Source: Pseudomonas sp. AB6 | Lineage (GTDB): Bacteria; Pseudomonadota; Gammaproteobacteria; Pseudomonadales; Pseudomonadaceae | DNA length: 64,000 nt | Assembly (NCBI RefSeq): GCF_034314105.1 | Contig: NZ_JAVIWJ010000001.1 | Coordinates: 3,101,501 to 3,165,500, forward strand | Direction: 5' to 3' | Shown: positions 17,204 through 26,500 of the stretch, in pieces | Layout: the number at the start of each line of letters is the position of its first letter | How positions within the stretch are numbered: position 1 is the stretch's first letter | The notes under the pieces: model-generated | Told to the model about the DNA's origin: nothing | What the model saw: the letters and a program-made list of their open reading frames with translations, nothing else | Databases searched by the model: none | Translations under genes and position numbers: made by a program

Positions 17204-18225
17204 GCGAACAATCAACGGACCCGAAAAGCAGCGCCGAACCCCCGGTTGCCGCGAGTAATCAGGCTCAACAACGCCAACGTGCCAGCCACTTGGCCCAGGC
17301 ACTTCGTTACGAATTACAACAGGTCGTGATCGGCCAGGTTGCGGTGATAGACGACGTATTGACTGCATTGATCGCGGGCGGTCATGTTTTGATCGAGGGC
17401 GTCCCGGGGCTAGGCAAAACCTTACTAGTGCGCGCCCTCGCCCGTTGCTTCGGCGGCGACTTCGCGCGCATTCAGTTCACTCCAGACCTGATGCCCAGCG
17501 ACGTCACCGGCCACGCCGTATACGACATCCAAACTGAACAATTTAAACTGCGCAAAGGCCCCCTATTTACCAACTTGCTGCTGGCCGACGAGATCAACCG
17601 CGCGCCGGCGAAAACCCAGGCCGCCTTGCTCGAAGCCATGCAGGAACGTCAGGTCACCCTCGAAGGTCGTGCGTTACCCATAGCTCAACCGTTTATGGTG
17701 CTCGCTACCCAAAACCCCATCGAACAAGAAGGGACCTATCCGCTGCCTGAGGCTGAACTCGACCGCTTCATGCTCAAATTGCGCATGGATTACCCGGAGG
17801 CGGCCGAAGAACTGAACATGGTTCGCCAAGTAACTCGCTCAACCAAAGCTGACATGCTGGAGGTGCACCCTGCGCGCACTCTGTTGCAAGCCAAAGATGT
17901 CTTGATACTGCAACGCATTGCGAGTGAGTTGCCAATCGATGAACAGGTGCTGGACTACGCCGTGCGCCTGGTGCGTACCACCCGCAGTTGGCCAGGATTG
18001 GCCCTCGGTGCCGGACCACGTGCGTCCATTGCGTTAGTTCGTGGCGGGCGAGCCCGAGCATTGTTGCGTGGTGGCGAATTCGTAATCCCGGATGACATCA
18101 AAAGCTGCGCATTGGCGGTGTTACGCCACCGCGTATGGCTACTGCCGGAACTGGATATCGAGGGCCTGTCCGTGGACCAAGTACTCAAGCAAATGCTTGA
18201 TCAGGTTCCGGCTCCGCGCCTGTGA
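17200..18225 (+). CDS. MoxR family AAA+ ATPase
   Basis: A cytosolic AAA+ ATPase of the MoxR group, thought to act as a chaperone that matures or activates partner complexes containing von Willebrand-like domains. The 341 residues include Walker A (GVPGLGKTLLVRAL, about 68-81), Walker B (LLLADEINRAPAKTQAALLE), the sensor segment ATQNPIEQEGTYPLPEAELD, and the lid with the conserved GASPR-like GAGPRASIALVRGGRA. It is placed between the DUF4350 and DUF58 genes with four-base overlaps on both sides, the usual MoxR-DUF58 pairing. Confidence 0.93.
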   Translation: MSEQSTDPKSSAEPPVAASNQAQQRQRASHLAQALRYELQQVVIGQVAVIDDVLTALIAGGHVLIEGVPGLGKTLLVRALARCFGGDFARIQFTPDLMPSDVTGHAVYDIQTEQFKLRKGPLFTNLLLADEINRAPAKTQAALLEAMQERQVTLEGRALPIAQPFMVLATQNPIEQEGTYPLPEAELDRFMLKLRMDYPEAAEELNMVRQVTRSTKADMLEVHPARTLLQAKDVLILQRIASELPIDEQVLDYAVRLVRTTRSWPGLALGAGPRASIALVRGGRARALLRGGEFVIPDDIKSCALAVLRHRVWLLPELDIEGLSVDQVLKQMLDQVPAPRL

Positions 18226-19700
18226 AACAGACACTAAAACCTTCTCGCCTGCAGCTGTTTTGGCTGGGCGGATTGACCGGGCTAGCAGTGCTCATTGGTA
18301 CGCTGACCGCTGTGGGGGTCGACCTGCCAGCCAGCATTTCGTCGATTTTTGGGGGATTGCTTTGCGCCATGATGGTAATCAGCTTGATTGATGCCCTTAA
18401 ACTTTTGCGAGTACCCTCGCCGCGCTTACAGCGCCGATTGCCAGGCAGTTTAGCGTTAGGACGTTGGAGCGATGTGCGGATCAATATCGAACATGATTAT
18501 TCGCAACCGATGACCCTGCATGTGTTTGATCATGTACCCGAAGGCTTGAACTTCGAAAATCTGCCACAGCAGATTGCGCTGCGACCCAGAGAATACAGCG
18601 AATTAAACTACCGGCTGCGGCTCCTGAATCGAGGGCGTTTTGACTTCAAACGCTGCGAAATACAGCTGCCCAGTGCGCTGCGCTTATGGATGACACGCCG
18701 CTACGTACCACTCACCGACACAAGCCGCGTCTACCCCGACTTTGCACGCATTTACGGGGGCCAGTTATTGGCATTAGATAACTGGCTGAGCCAACGGGGG
18801 GTGCATCAACGCCAACGCCGCGGTTTGGGTCTGGAGTTTCATCAACTGCGTGAGTTTCGCGAAGGCGACAGCTTGCGTCAGATTGACTGGAAAGCTACGG
18901 CTCGCCAACGCACACCCATCGCCCGCGAATATCAGGACGACCGTGACCAAAACATTATTTTCATGCTCGACTGCGGCCGACGCATGCGCAGTCAGGATGG
19001 TGATCTGGCGCATTTTGACCATGCGCTGAATGCTTGCTTGCTGCTTAGTTACATCGCCTTACGCCAAGGCGACGCTGTAGGTCTTTCAACCTTTGCTGCC
19101 GCGCAACAGCGCTACCTGGCACCAGCCAAAGGCACCAACCAACTGAATCGTTTACTTAACAGTGTTTACGATTTGAAAAGCACTCAACGGGCCGCTGACT
19201 ACAGCGTCGCTGTTCGTCAACTAGTCGGCCGGCAAAAACGTCGTGCGCTGGTGATTCTGGTTACTAACCTGCTTGACGAAGACGATGAACAGTTGCTTGG
19301 CGCCGTCAAACAGCTAAGCCAGCACCACAGGGTGTTGGTCGCCAGCCTGCGCGAAGAGTTGCTCGACAGTGTGCGCCAAACCCCTATCCACACGCTGCAA
19401 GACGCTTTGGCTTACTGCGGCACCGTTGATGTTCTCAACGCCCGCGTCACTTTGCACGAACGATTGATCGCCCATGGCATACCAGTAGTGGATGCGCGCC
19501 CCGCAGAACTCGGGGCGCAATTGATTAGCAAGTACCTGGGCTGGAAAAAGCTGGCACGCTCTAGCTCAATGCCAGCGCGCAAACCATTATGCAATCAAGC
19601 CGAAGCGTTTTCAGAATGGAAACTAAAGTACTGCTGCAAGGCCAAGACCAAATACATGTACTCGACGGGTAAGGCCCGTAATGAAAACCCGGAGTCGTAA
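18222..19700 (+). CDS. DUF58 domain-containing protein with an unusual C-terminal extension
   Basis: Partner of the MoxR ATPase. Two N-terminal membrane helices (residues 8-55) are followed by a soluble region with the DUF58 core, GLEFHQLREFREGDSLRQID, then a von Willebrand-like domain in which IFMLDCGRRMR replaces the canonical metal-binding DxSxS. The GTG start overlaps the moxR stop. The conserved part ends near GWKKLARS (about residue 448); the last 45 or so residues read antisense through the end of the convergent PilZ gene and are compositionally odd, suggesting that an original stop codon was lost. Core function is unlikely to be affected. Confidence 0.88.
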   Translation: MKQTLKPSRLQLFWLGGLTGLAVLIGTLTAVGVDLPASISSIFGGLLCAMMVISLIDALKLLRVPSPRLQRRLPGSLALGRWSDVRINIEHDYSQPMTLHVFDHVPEGLNFENLPQQIALRPREYSELNYRLRLLNRGRFDFKRCEIQLPSALRLWMTRRYVPLTDTSRVYPDFARIYGGQLLALDNWLSQRGVHQRQRRGLGLEFHQLREFREGDSLRQIDWKATARQRTPIAREYQDDRDQNIIFMLDCGRRMRSQDGDLAHFDHALNACLLLSYIALRQGDAVGLSTFAAAQQRYLAPAKGTNQLNRLLNSVYDLKSTQRAADYSVAVRQLVGRQKRRALVILVTNLLDEDDEQLLGAVKQLSQHHRVLVASLREELLDSVRQTPIHTLQDALAYCGTVDVLNARVTLHERLIAHGIPVVDARPAELGAQLISKYLGWKKLARSSSMPARKPLCNQAEAFSEWKLKYCCKAKTKYMYSTGKARNENPES

Positions 19701-19987
19701 TTACCTGGTGTTTCATCTTCCTGACACCAAAGACAACCTGCAGTCAGATCAATAAGTCTGAGCGCGCCTTCGCTGCCCGGGATCTTCAACTGCAGCTCGA
19801 AATCAGCGCCGACCAAAATTGGCAAATTGCTGATTAACATCAAGCCGTGCTCAGAAACGTTGCCTAAATAGCCCATCGGCCTGTCCGTGTACCGATTGAA
19901 AATCTGCAGATAGCACGGCAACTGGTGACGCTCGATGCGTCGTTCGATTAGCATGTCTGACGGTCGCCATGAATAACCATTAAGCAT
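19595..19987 (-). CDS. PilZ domain protein (c-di-GMP receptor candidate)
   Basis: A 130-residue stand-alone PilZ domain, which binds cyclic di-GMP. The two ligand motifs are visible: RRxxR-like arginines in ERRIERHQ (about residues 15-22) and NVSEHGLML (the D/NxSxxG motif). The rest is a beta-barrel with LPILVGADFELQLKIPG. It corresponds by position and sequence to PA4324 of P. aeruginosa. A later start at MLIERRIERHQ (12th codon) is possible. It is convergent with the DUF58 gene and overlaps its extended end by 106 bases. Confidence 0.88.
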   Translation of the reverse strand: MLNGYSWRPSDMLIERRIERHQLPCYLQIFNRYTDRPMGYLGNVSEHGLMLISNLPILVGADFELQLKIPGSEGALRLIDLTAGCLWCQEDETPGNYDSGFSLRALPVEYMYLVLALQQYFSFHSENASA

Positions 19988-20258
19988 GGTTGCGCTAGTG
20001 CGATGTGATTTCGCGTGGGGCGTGTAGCATCGTCGCTACCCATGCAAAACCTCCCTCTTCATTCCCCAGCGCCTTCCAACTCCGCCATCGCTCCACCTGT
20101 GCGGAATGTATATTGAAAAGCTTGTTCGCGTGGGAACTGCGCCGCTCCATGGCCAACTGTGCGCTTGACGGCAGTGTCTTAACTCCCTGACCTTAATCCT
20201 AGCTCAAGGCCGACACCCAGCCACTCAAAAGGGTGACCGTCCATCCAATTGGGTGCAA

Positions 20259-20633
20259 TTAAAGTGCGGAAGGGGTCGTTTGACCAGATTCCCCCTGATG
20301 AAAATGCCCAAGCTGCTGCAAAGTATCCAGTCGTGCATGTGCTCGGAATGCATATTCGCTGCTCGGGTATTCGGAAATGATGAACTGATAAGTCTGCGCG
20401 GCATCGACATACAGCTTCTGACGCTCCAAGCATTGGCCGCGTAACATCGAAACTTCAGGCTGAATGTAACGACGGGTGCGGCTTTCGCGCTCAACCTGAG
20501 ACAACTCAATCATCACGCTATCGCAATTCCCGCTAGCATACGAGCGGTAAGCACTATTGAGGTGCTCGTCCATGGACCAGCGGGTACAGCCGACGACACT
20601 CGCCATCAACGCAAAAACGATTAAAGTTCGCAT
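20259..20633 (-). CDS. Small lipoprotein with TPR-like helices
   Basis: A 124-residue predicted outer-membrane lipoprotein. The signal peptide MRTLIVFALMASVVGC ends in a lipobox with Cys16, and the +2 residue is Thr. The mature part contains tetratricopeptide-like helices (DEHLNSAYRSYASGNCDSV, DAAQTYQFIISEYPSSEYAFRA). The ATG at 20631-20633 follows AGGAGA, so I prefer it to a longer frame that adds 33 residues. It is divergent from pyruvate kinase, as in P. aeruginosa, where the orthologue is hypothetical. Confidence 0.8.
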   Translation of the reverse strand: MRTLIVFALMASVVGCTRWSMDEHLNSAYRSYASGNCDSVMIELSQVERESRTRRYIQPEVSMLRGQCLERQKLYVDAAQTYQFIISEYPSSEYAFRAHARLDTLQQLGHFHQGESGQTTPSAL

Positions 20634-20790
20634 GGGTCTCTCCTGTGCTCTGCAGTGTATCGACCCTACCGGGATTTTCTTCAGGTTGTTTTTTGCCCTG
20701 TATTCCGGTTTGCAGGTAGTGCAAAGGAACAATGACTACAGACCAAGACAGTAGTAGCCTCACGCTGCGCTTCAACTAAGGAGACTGTGC

Positions 20791-22242
20791 ATGACCGTTC
20801 GTCGCACCAAAATCGTCGCCACCCTTGGCCCGGCCAGTAATTCGCCGGAAGTCCTCGAACAATTGATCCTGTCAGGTCTGGACGTTGCCCGCCTGAACTT
20901 CTCCCACGGCACGCCCGACGAGCACAAAGCTCGCGCCCTTCTGGTTCGGTCGATTGCCGCCAAGCATGGTCGTTTCGTCGCACTGCTGGGTGACTTGCAA
21001 GGCCCCAAGATCCGTATCGCCAAATTCGCCAACAAGAAGATCGAGCTGAAAGTCGGTGATTTGTTCACCTTCTCCACCACTCACCCTCTCAATGAAGGCA
21101 CCCAAGAAATCGTTGGCATCGACTACCCGGATCTGGTCAAAGACTGCGGCGTTGGCGATGAGTTGCTGCTGGACGATGGCCGCGTGGTCATGCGTGTCGA
21201 CAGCACTACCGTCGATGCCTTGCATTGCACCGTGCTGATCGGTGGACCGCTCTCCGACCATAAGGGTATCAACCGTCGCGGCGGTGGTCTGACCGCGCCC
21301 GCTTTGACTGAAAAAGACAAAGTCGACATCAAGCTCGCTGCGGAAATGGAGCTGGATTACCTGGCCGTTTCATTCCCACGCGACGCTGCCGATATGGAAT
21401 ACGCGCGAAAGCTGCGTGACGAATCAGGCGGAACTGCTTGGTTGGTCGCGAAGATTGAACGCGCTGAAGCCGTGGCCGACGATAAAACCCTTGATGCCCT
21501 GATTAAAGCCAGTGACGCGGTGATGGTTGCTCGCGGCGACCTCGGCGTCGAGATCGGAGACGCAGAACTGGTGGGCGTTCAGAAACGCATCATCTTGCAC
21601 GCACGTCGCCACAACAAAGCGGTGATAGTGGCAACGCAGATGATGGAGTCAATGATCAATAACCCGATGCCGACTCGCGCCGAAGTATCTGACGTAGCAA
21701 ACGCCGTGTTGGACTACACCGATGCAGTAATGCTTTCAGCCGAAAGCGCTGCCGGTTCTTACCCAATCGAGGCGGTCCAGGCGATGGCGCGGATTTGCGT
21801 CGGCGCTGAAAAGCACCCGACCGGCAAATCCTCCAGCCATCGCATTGGTACCACCTTCGAGCGTTGCGACGAGAGCATCGCGCTGGCCGCCATGTACACG
21901 GCGAACCACTTCCCCGGTGTAAAAGCGATCATCGCCCTAACCGAAAGCGGTTACACCCCGCTGATCATGTCGCGAATTCGTTCCTCGGTGCCGATCTACG
22001 CGTTTTCCCCCCACCGAGAAACCCAAGCTCGGGCGGCTATGTTCCGTGGCGTCTATACCGTACCGTTTGACCCGGGGGCGCTTGAGCCCGGCAAAGTCAG
22101 CCAATCGGCAGTGGACGAGCTGCTTAAACGCGGATTGGTCGAAAAAGGCGACTGGGTCATTTTGACCAAAGGTGACAGCTATCACACCATCGGCGGCACC
22201 AACGGCATGAAGATTCTGCACGTGGGCGATCCCATGGTCTAA
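20791..22242 (+). CDS. pyk: Pyruvate kinase
   Basis: Glycolytic enzyme that converts phosphoenolpyruvate and ADP to pyruvate and ATP. The 483-residue protein has the barrel active-site motifs KIVATLGPASNS at the N-terminus, LNFSHGTPDEH, LVAKIERAEAV (catalytic Lys and metal-binding Glu) and MVARGDLGVEIG, and a C-terminal allosteric domain. It resembles the PykA (type II) enzyme of pseudomonads (PA4329). The start follows AAGGAGACTGTGC, and a strong terminator follows the stop. Confidence 0.96.
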   Translation: MTVRRTKIVATLGPASNSPEVLEQLILSGLDVARLNFSHGTPDEHKARALLVRSIAAKHGRFVALLGDLQGPKIRIAKFANKKIELKVGDLFTFSTTHPLNEGTQEIVGIDYPDLVKDCGVGDELLLDDGRVVMRVDSTTVDALHCTVLIGGPLSDHKGINRRGGGLTAPALTEKDKVDIKLAAEMELDYLAVSFPRDAADMEYARKLRDESGGTAWLVAKIERAEAVADDKTLDALIKASDAVMVARGDLGVEIGDAELVGVQKRIILHARRHNKAVIVATQMMESMINNPMPTRAEVSDVANAVLDYTDAVMLSAESAAGSYPIEAVQAMARICVGAEKHPTGKSSSHRIGTTFERCDESIALAAMYTANHFPGVKAIIALTESGYTPLIMSRIRSSVPIYAFSPHRETQARAAMFRGVYTVPFDPGALEPGKVSQSAVDELLKRGLVEKGDWVILTKGDSYHTIGGTNGMKILHVGDPMV

Positions 22243-22262
22243 GACTGTCTCGGCGGAGTAAG

Positions 22263-22297
22263 AAAACCCCTACTCTCGCGAGTTGGGGTTTTTTTGT
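22263..22297 (+). terminator. Terminator of pyruvate kinase
   Basis: AAAACCCC-ACTC pairs with GAGT-GGGGTTTT around a TCGC loop and ends in a run of seven T, about 20 bases after the stop. Confidence 0.85.
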
Positions 22298-22396
22298 GGG
22301 AACTTAAGGGGTAAGTCAGGTAGACCGATACGGGGAGTTTGGCAACTCCCCTGCCACAGATTTATCAGACGCAGCCCATTACCTTGAAACCGAACT

Positions 22397-23335
22397 TCAC
22401 ACGCGACTGAGAAACACATCCGCCAACAGCTGACTGCGGGGTAATCCCACCATATACAGACGCTTGGCGAAGTGCTCGACGCTGATAGCCGAACCACACA
22501 GCAACGCCATGGTTTGCCGCGATACGACTTGCAATGCGGCCAACGCGGCGGGCAGTTCATCTGCCGTAATCAGCTGAACCTGCACCTGCGGATGGCCCGC
22601 AGCGAGCTCCATCAACGGACCGGCCAGATAATGTCCGCTGGCATCATGGGCTAAATGAATGACCCGAATTGCGCCCTGATGCTCCTGACGCAGAGCCTCG
22701 CGCAGCACGCCCCAAATCGGCCCCAGTCCGGTGCCTGCTGCCAGCAACCATAACGGACGGCTTTGCCAGTCAGGGTCGTATTGCAGCGCGCCTGCGCGCA
22801 ACTCACCCAAGCGCATCGGATCGCCTGCTTGCAACTGACGCGCCGCGTCACTAAAAGCCCCAGGTTGACGGCAGTCCAGGTGGAACTCCAGATATCGGTC
22901 CTCTTCCGGAAGACTCGCCAACGAATAGGGACGTGCGACACCGTTGGGCGCCCACAACACCAGGTGCTGTCCGGCGCGATAACGCAAGGGACGCTCGGGA
23001 ATCAGGCGTAAACGCAAAACGGCCGGGCTGAGCCAGACACTGCTGTCGACCTTGGCAGGCAGACCATCACGCAGTGGATCAAAGACTTCCACGGTCAGGT
23101 TTTCAACAACCGTGCATTGACACGCCAATCGCCACCCCTGTTGTCGCTTACCCACCTCCAGCGCATCGGGCATAGCGTCAGCGGGCTCACCCCTTAAACA
23201 TCGCACCAGACATGCGTGGCAACGGCCCGCACGGCAACTGTAGGGGACCGCAACGCCGGCGCTGTTGAGTGCATCCAACAGATTGCTGGCCACCGCCACC
23301 GGCCATTTACGATCGCCGACACATAATTCAGGCAT
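22397..23335 (-). CDS. Ferredoxin-type oxidoreductase (2Fe-2S plus FAD/NAD domains)
   Basis: A 312-residue iron-sulfur flavoprotein reductase. The N-terminal plant-type 2Fe-2S domain has the cysteines of YSCRAGRCHACLVRC (Cx4Cx2C, about residues 32-45) and a distant fourth in RLACQC. The C-terminal ferredoxin-NADP reductase module has ARPYSLAS for FAD and LLAAGTGLGPIWGV for the pyridine nucleotide. The start at ATG 23335 (MPELCVGDRKW) places the translation start within the last bases of sadC, an 8-base overlap, so it is the second gene of a sadC operon. The natural electron acceptor is unknown. Confidence 0.87.
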   Translation of the reverse strand: MPELCVGDRKWPVAVASNLLDALNSAGVAVPYSCRAGRCHACLVRCLRGEPADAMPDALEVGKRQQGWRLACQCTVVENLTVEVFDPLRDGLPAKVDSSVWLSPAVLRLRLIPERPLRYRAGQHLVLWAPNGVARPYSLASLPEEDRYLEFHLDCRQPGAFSDAARQLQAGDPMRLGELRAGALQYDPDWQSRPLWLLAAGTGLGPIWGVLREALRQEHQGAIRVIHLAHDASGHYLAGPLMELAAGHPQVQVQLITADELPAALAALQVVSRQTMALLCGSAISVEHFAKRLYMVGLPRSQLLADVFLSRV

Positions 23336-24479
23336 CCTGACTTTCCCAAGCTGCGGCACAGCGATTTCGCCCACTGCGTTTGGCGCGGTACAGCGCCTGA
23401 TCAGCACGCTGCAAGGCTTCATCAAGATTATCGCCCATGTCCAATAACGTCATCCCCACCGAAAGGCTCAAATCCGGGATTACCATCCCGACCAACTCTA
23501 CTCGGGAGAAGGCTTCGCGTAGTCGTTCGCAACAATGCGTGAGGTGTTCGGATGTGCATTGCGGGATCAGGAGCACGAACTCTTCTCCGCCGTAGCGAGC
23601 CAGGACGTCCCCCTCACGCAGACACGCATTGGCTACGGTCGCGAACGCCTGCAGCACCTGATCGCCAGCGGCATGTCCGTGGGCGTCATTGATACGCTTG
23701 AAGTGATCCAGATCGATCAAAGCCAGCCCATGGGAAAATGACGTGTCCATAGAGTCGAGTTCACGCGAAGCCATGCGTAAAAAGTGGCGACGGTTAAACA
23801 GGCCGGTCAGTTCGTCAGTCGCCACCAAGCCTTCAAGCTGGCGCATCATCCCGCGCAACGTATCTTGATGCGCCTGAAGCGCGAAACGGCGTTGACGCAT
23901 ACGATGCTGGGAAGATTGGACGTAGCGGGCATACAAACTCAGCCAAAACAGTACGACGAACAGCGTTAGAACCTGTAACGCAGCCAGCCCGGGATCGGGC
24001 AATAGCTGGTGGAATGCTTCCCATAGATTGAGCCCAGCGAAGCTCAAAAAAACGAATGCCACACAACGCACGAATGCTCTTGGCTGTAGATGAAACAAGC
24101 CAAACAGCATGATGAGCACGTACATAACGAGAAAGGTTCCCCGCGCACTGTGCAAGTGGGCCTGCAAATAGGTTTGCCATCCCAGCGCCAACATCACCTG
24201 AAGTTCGGTCAAACTAGGGTCGCGAAAACGCAAATTGTAGCCGCGCTGGAATACCAGCCACAACACCGCCTGACTGAGGATAACCAAACCCGTACTCACT
24301 GAGGCCTCGCTCAGTGGCGCTTGGTAATAGTCGGTAAGAATGGCCACCCACGCGAGTATCAACACCAACATGTACGTGCCGGCGGCTAAGGAAAATCGCT
24401 TTATTAACAAATTTTGTAGGGCTTTCTCGGTCACTCGTTGACTCACCGTGCTCAAAGGAATTCCTTTCCGTTCCGGCAT
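23328..24479 (-). CDS. sadC: Membrane diguanylate cyclase SadC
   Basis: Makes cyclic di-GMP from two GTP and in P. aeruginosa promotes biofilm formation and represses swarming, opposing BifA. The 383-residue protein has about six membrane helices (residues 30-185) and a GGDEF domain from about 215. The catalytic signature is RYGGEEF (297-301), with an intact RxxD inhibitory site (REGD, 288-291) five residues before it. Position and neighbours match PA4332 (SadC). The ferredoxin reductase gene overlaps its end. The opposing enzyme BifA is encoded about 19 kb downstream in this window. Confidence 0.87.
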   Translation of the reverse strand: MPERKGIPLSTVSQRVTEKALQNLLIKRFSLAAGTYMLVLILAWVAILTDYYQAPLSEASVSTGLVILSQAVLWLVFQRGYNLRFRDPSLTELQVMLALGWQTYLQAHLHSARGTFLVMYVLIMLFGLFHLQPRAFVRCVAFVFLSFAGLNLWEAFHQLLPDPGLAALQVLTLFVVLFWLSLYARYVQSSQHRMRQRRFALQAHQDTLRGMMRQLEGLVATDELTGLFNRRHFLRMASRELDSMDTSFSHGLALIDLDHFKRINDAHGHAAGDQVLQAFATVANACLREGDVLARYGGEEFVLLIPQCTSEHLTHCCERLREAFSRVELVGMVIPDLSLSVGMTLLDMGDNLDEALQRADQALYRAKRSGRNRCAAAWESQDA

Positions 24480-24908
24480 AAACCACCTGGGCGGCTATTT
24501 CCGTAAGCCGCTTGCGGCCCATTGCGATGACATTCGAAGACTGCAGGTTTGCGGACCATTGCTTGCTGCGATTCCTTGCAGCGCGAATCTGGACGACATG
24601 CAGAGATGACCAACCGCGCTAGCGGCCACTTGCCACTTTAGTATTCTCACTCAAAAATGACTATTCAATTTTCCACTTGGGAAATACAAAGTATCTCTTG
24701 CCACGCAAAAAGGGTGCCGGTACGCAGGCAGACTTTGGTTTGTGTCCAATCGGATGTGTGCGCAGCGGAGCCGCGTTATACTGCCGCGCCTTTTTTGCGT
24801 CGGCGTTGTGGGCCGGCGCGCTTATTAAAAGATGTTTTTCAGCAGCGCTCGGCAGTACTGTTGAACGCAGCTTATTAATGTTCCCGTCCTATCAGAGGAG
24901 CGTGCCAC
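24480..24908. other. Intergenic region between sadC and fumarase
   Basis: About 430 bases between divergent genes. A TTATACT box near 24776-24782 could be part of the fumarase promoter, with no clear -35. An open frame running into the fumarase gene in another phase (24677-25276) has non-natural Ser/Arg-rich composition and is not a gene. Promoters for both neighbours must lie here. Confidence 0.5.
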
Positions 24909-26429
24909 ATGACCGTGATCAAGCAAGACGATCTGATTCAGAGCGTCGCCGACGCCCTACAGTTCATTTCCTACTACCATCCGGTAGATTTCATTCAAGC
25001 CATGCATCAAGCCTGGCTGCGCGAGGAGTCCCCTGCTGCACGCGACGCCATGGCCCAGATCTTGATCAACTCGCGCATGTGCGCGACGGGGCATCGTCCG
25101 ATCTGCCAAGACACCGGGATCGTTACCGTCTTCGTTCGCGTAGGCATGGATGTGCAATGGACTGGCGCTACCATGAGCCTGGACGACATGATCAACGAAG
25201 GCGTACGTCGCGCTTACAACCTTCCGGAAAATGTTCTGCGTGCATCGATTCTGGCCGACCCGGCTGGCGCTCGTAAAAATACCAAGGACAACACTCCGGC
25301 GGTCATTCACTACTCCATCGTTCCCGGCAACACCGTGGAAGTGGACGTAGCGGCTAAAGGTGGTGGTTCGGAAAACAAATCGAAGATGGCGATGCTCAAC
25401 CCGTCCGACTCGATTGTCGATTGGGTGCTCAAGACCGTTCCCACCATGGGCGCTGGCTGGTGCCCGCCGGGCATGCTTGGCATCGGCATTGGCGGTACAG
25501 CGGAAAAAGCCGCAGTCATGGCCAAGCAAGTGCTGATGGACCCTATAGATATTCACGAGCTGAAGTTGCGGGGGCCCTCGAGCCGCATCGAAGAGCTGCG
25601 ACTGGAACTGTTTGAAAAGGTCAACCAACTCGGCATAGGCGCTCAGGGCCTTGGCGGCCTGACCACCGTACTCGACGTGAAGATCATGGATTATCCGACC
25701 CACGCCGCTTCCCTGCCGGTGTGCATCATCCCGAACTGCGCCGCCACCCGCCATACCCACTTCGTGCTAGACGGCAGTGGTCCGGCATCGCAAGAAGCGC
25801 CACCGCTGGACGCTTATCCGGAGATTGTCTGGGAAGCAGGCCCGTCGGCGCGCCGGGTCAACCTTGATACGCTGACGCCTGAAGATGTGCAAAGCTGGAA
25901 GCCGGGCGAAACCCTGCTGCTCAACGGCAAGATGCTCACCGGACGCGACGCGGCACATAAACGCATGGTCGAAATGCTAGACCGTGGCGAAACTCTGCCG
26001 GTAGACCTCAAGGGTCGTTTCATCTATTACGTCGGTCCGGTCGATCCGGTGCGCGATGAAGTGGTTGGACCCGCCGGCCCGACCACTGCCACGCGGATGG
26101 ACAAGTTCACTCGGCAAATCCTCGAACAAACCGGTTTGCTGGGCATGATCGGCAAATCCGAGCGCGGCCCTACCGCGATCGAAGCGATCAAGGATCATAA
26201 AGCGGTGTATTTGATGGTCGTCGGCGGCGCGGCGTATTTGGTCGCTCAGGCAATCAAGAAATCCCGCGTACTGGCCTTCCCTGAGATGGGCATGGAAGCA
26301 ATCTACGAGTTCGACGTAACGGACATGCCAGCCACCGTCGCCGTGGACACCAAAGGCGAGTCGGTACACAACACCGGTCCTGCGATTTGGCAGAAGAAGA
26401 TCAGTGAGAGTTTAGCGGTCGAGATTTAA
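24909..26429 (+). CDS. Class I (iron-sulfur) fumarate hydratase
   Basis: Interconverts fumarate and malate in the citric acid cycle with an oxygen-sensitive 4Fe-4S cluster. The 506-residue protein joins the N-terminal alpha-like domain (with RPICQDTGIVTVFVRVG and GAGWCPPGMLGIGIGG) and the C-terminal beta-like domain (GRDAAHKRMVEML, DPVRDEVVGPAGPTTATRMD) in one chain, as in E. coli FumA/FumB. Start at 24909 follows AGAGGAGCGTGCCAC. It matches PA4333 by position. A strong terminator follows. Confidence 0.94.
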   Translation: MTVIKQDDLIQSVADALQFISYYHPVDFIQAMHQAWLREESPAARDAMAQILINSRMCATGHRPICQDTGIVTVFVRVGMDVQWTGATMSLDDMINEGVRRAYNLPENVLRASILADPAGARKNTKDNTPAVIHYSIVPGNTVEVDVAAKGGGSENKSKMAMLNPSDSIVDWVLKTVPTMGAGWCPPGMLGIGIGGTAEKAAVMAKQVLMDPIDIHELKLRGPSSRIEELRLELFEKVNQLGIGAQGLGGLTTVLDVKIMDYPTHAASLPVCIIPNCAATRHTHFVLDGSGPASQEAPPLDAYPEIVWEAGPSARRVNLDTLTPEDVQSWKPGETLLLNGKMLTGRDAAHKRMVEMLDRGETLPVDLKGRFIYYVGPVDPVRDEVVGPAGPTTATRMDKFTRQILEQTGLLGMIGKSERGPTAIEAIKDHKAVYLMVVGGAAYLVAQAIKKSRVLAFPEMGMEAIYEFDVTDMPATVAVDTKGESVHNTGPAIWQKKISESLAVEI

Positions 26430-26445
26430 TACCGCTGTGCAGCCA

Positions 26446-26477
26446 AAAAAACCCGATCTTGGAGGATCGGGTTTTTT
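26446..26477 (+). terminator. Terminator of fumarase
   Basis: AAACCCGATC pairs with GATCGGGTTT across a six-base loop and is followed by T residues, 17 bases after the stop. Confidence 0.85.
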
Positions 26478-26500
26478 ATGACTTGATGATCATCCGTCGC

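Noticed and set aside
24677..25276. A 199-residue frame spanning the fumarase start
   Set aside because: It overlaps the fumarase gene in another phase and the product is Ser/Arg/His-rich with no recognisable domain.
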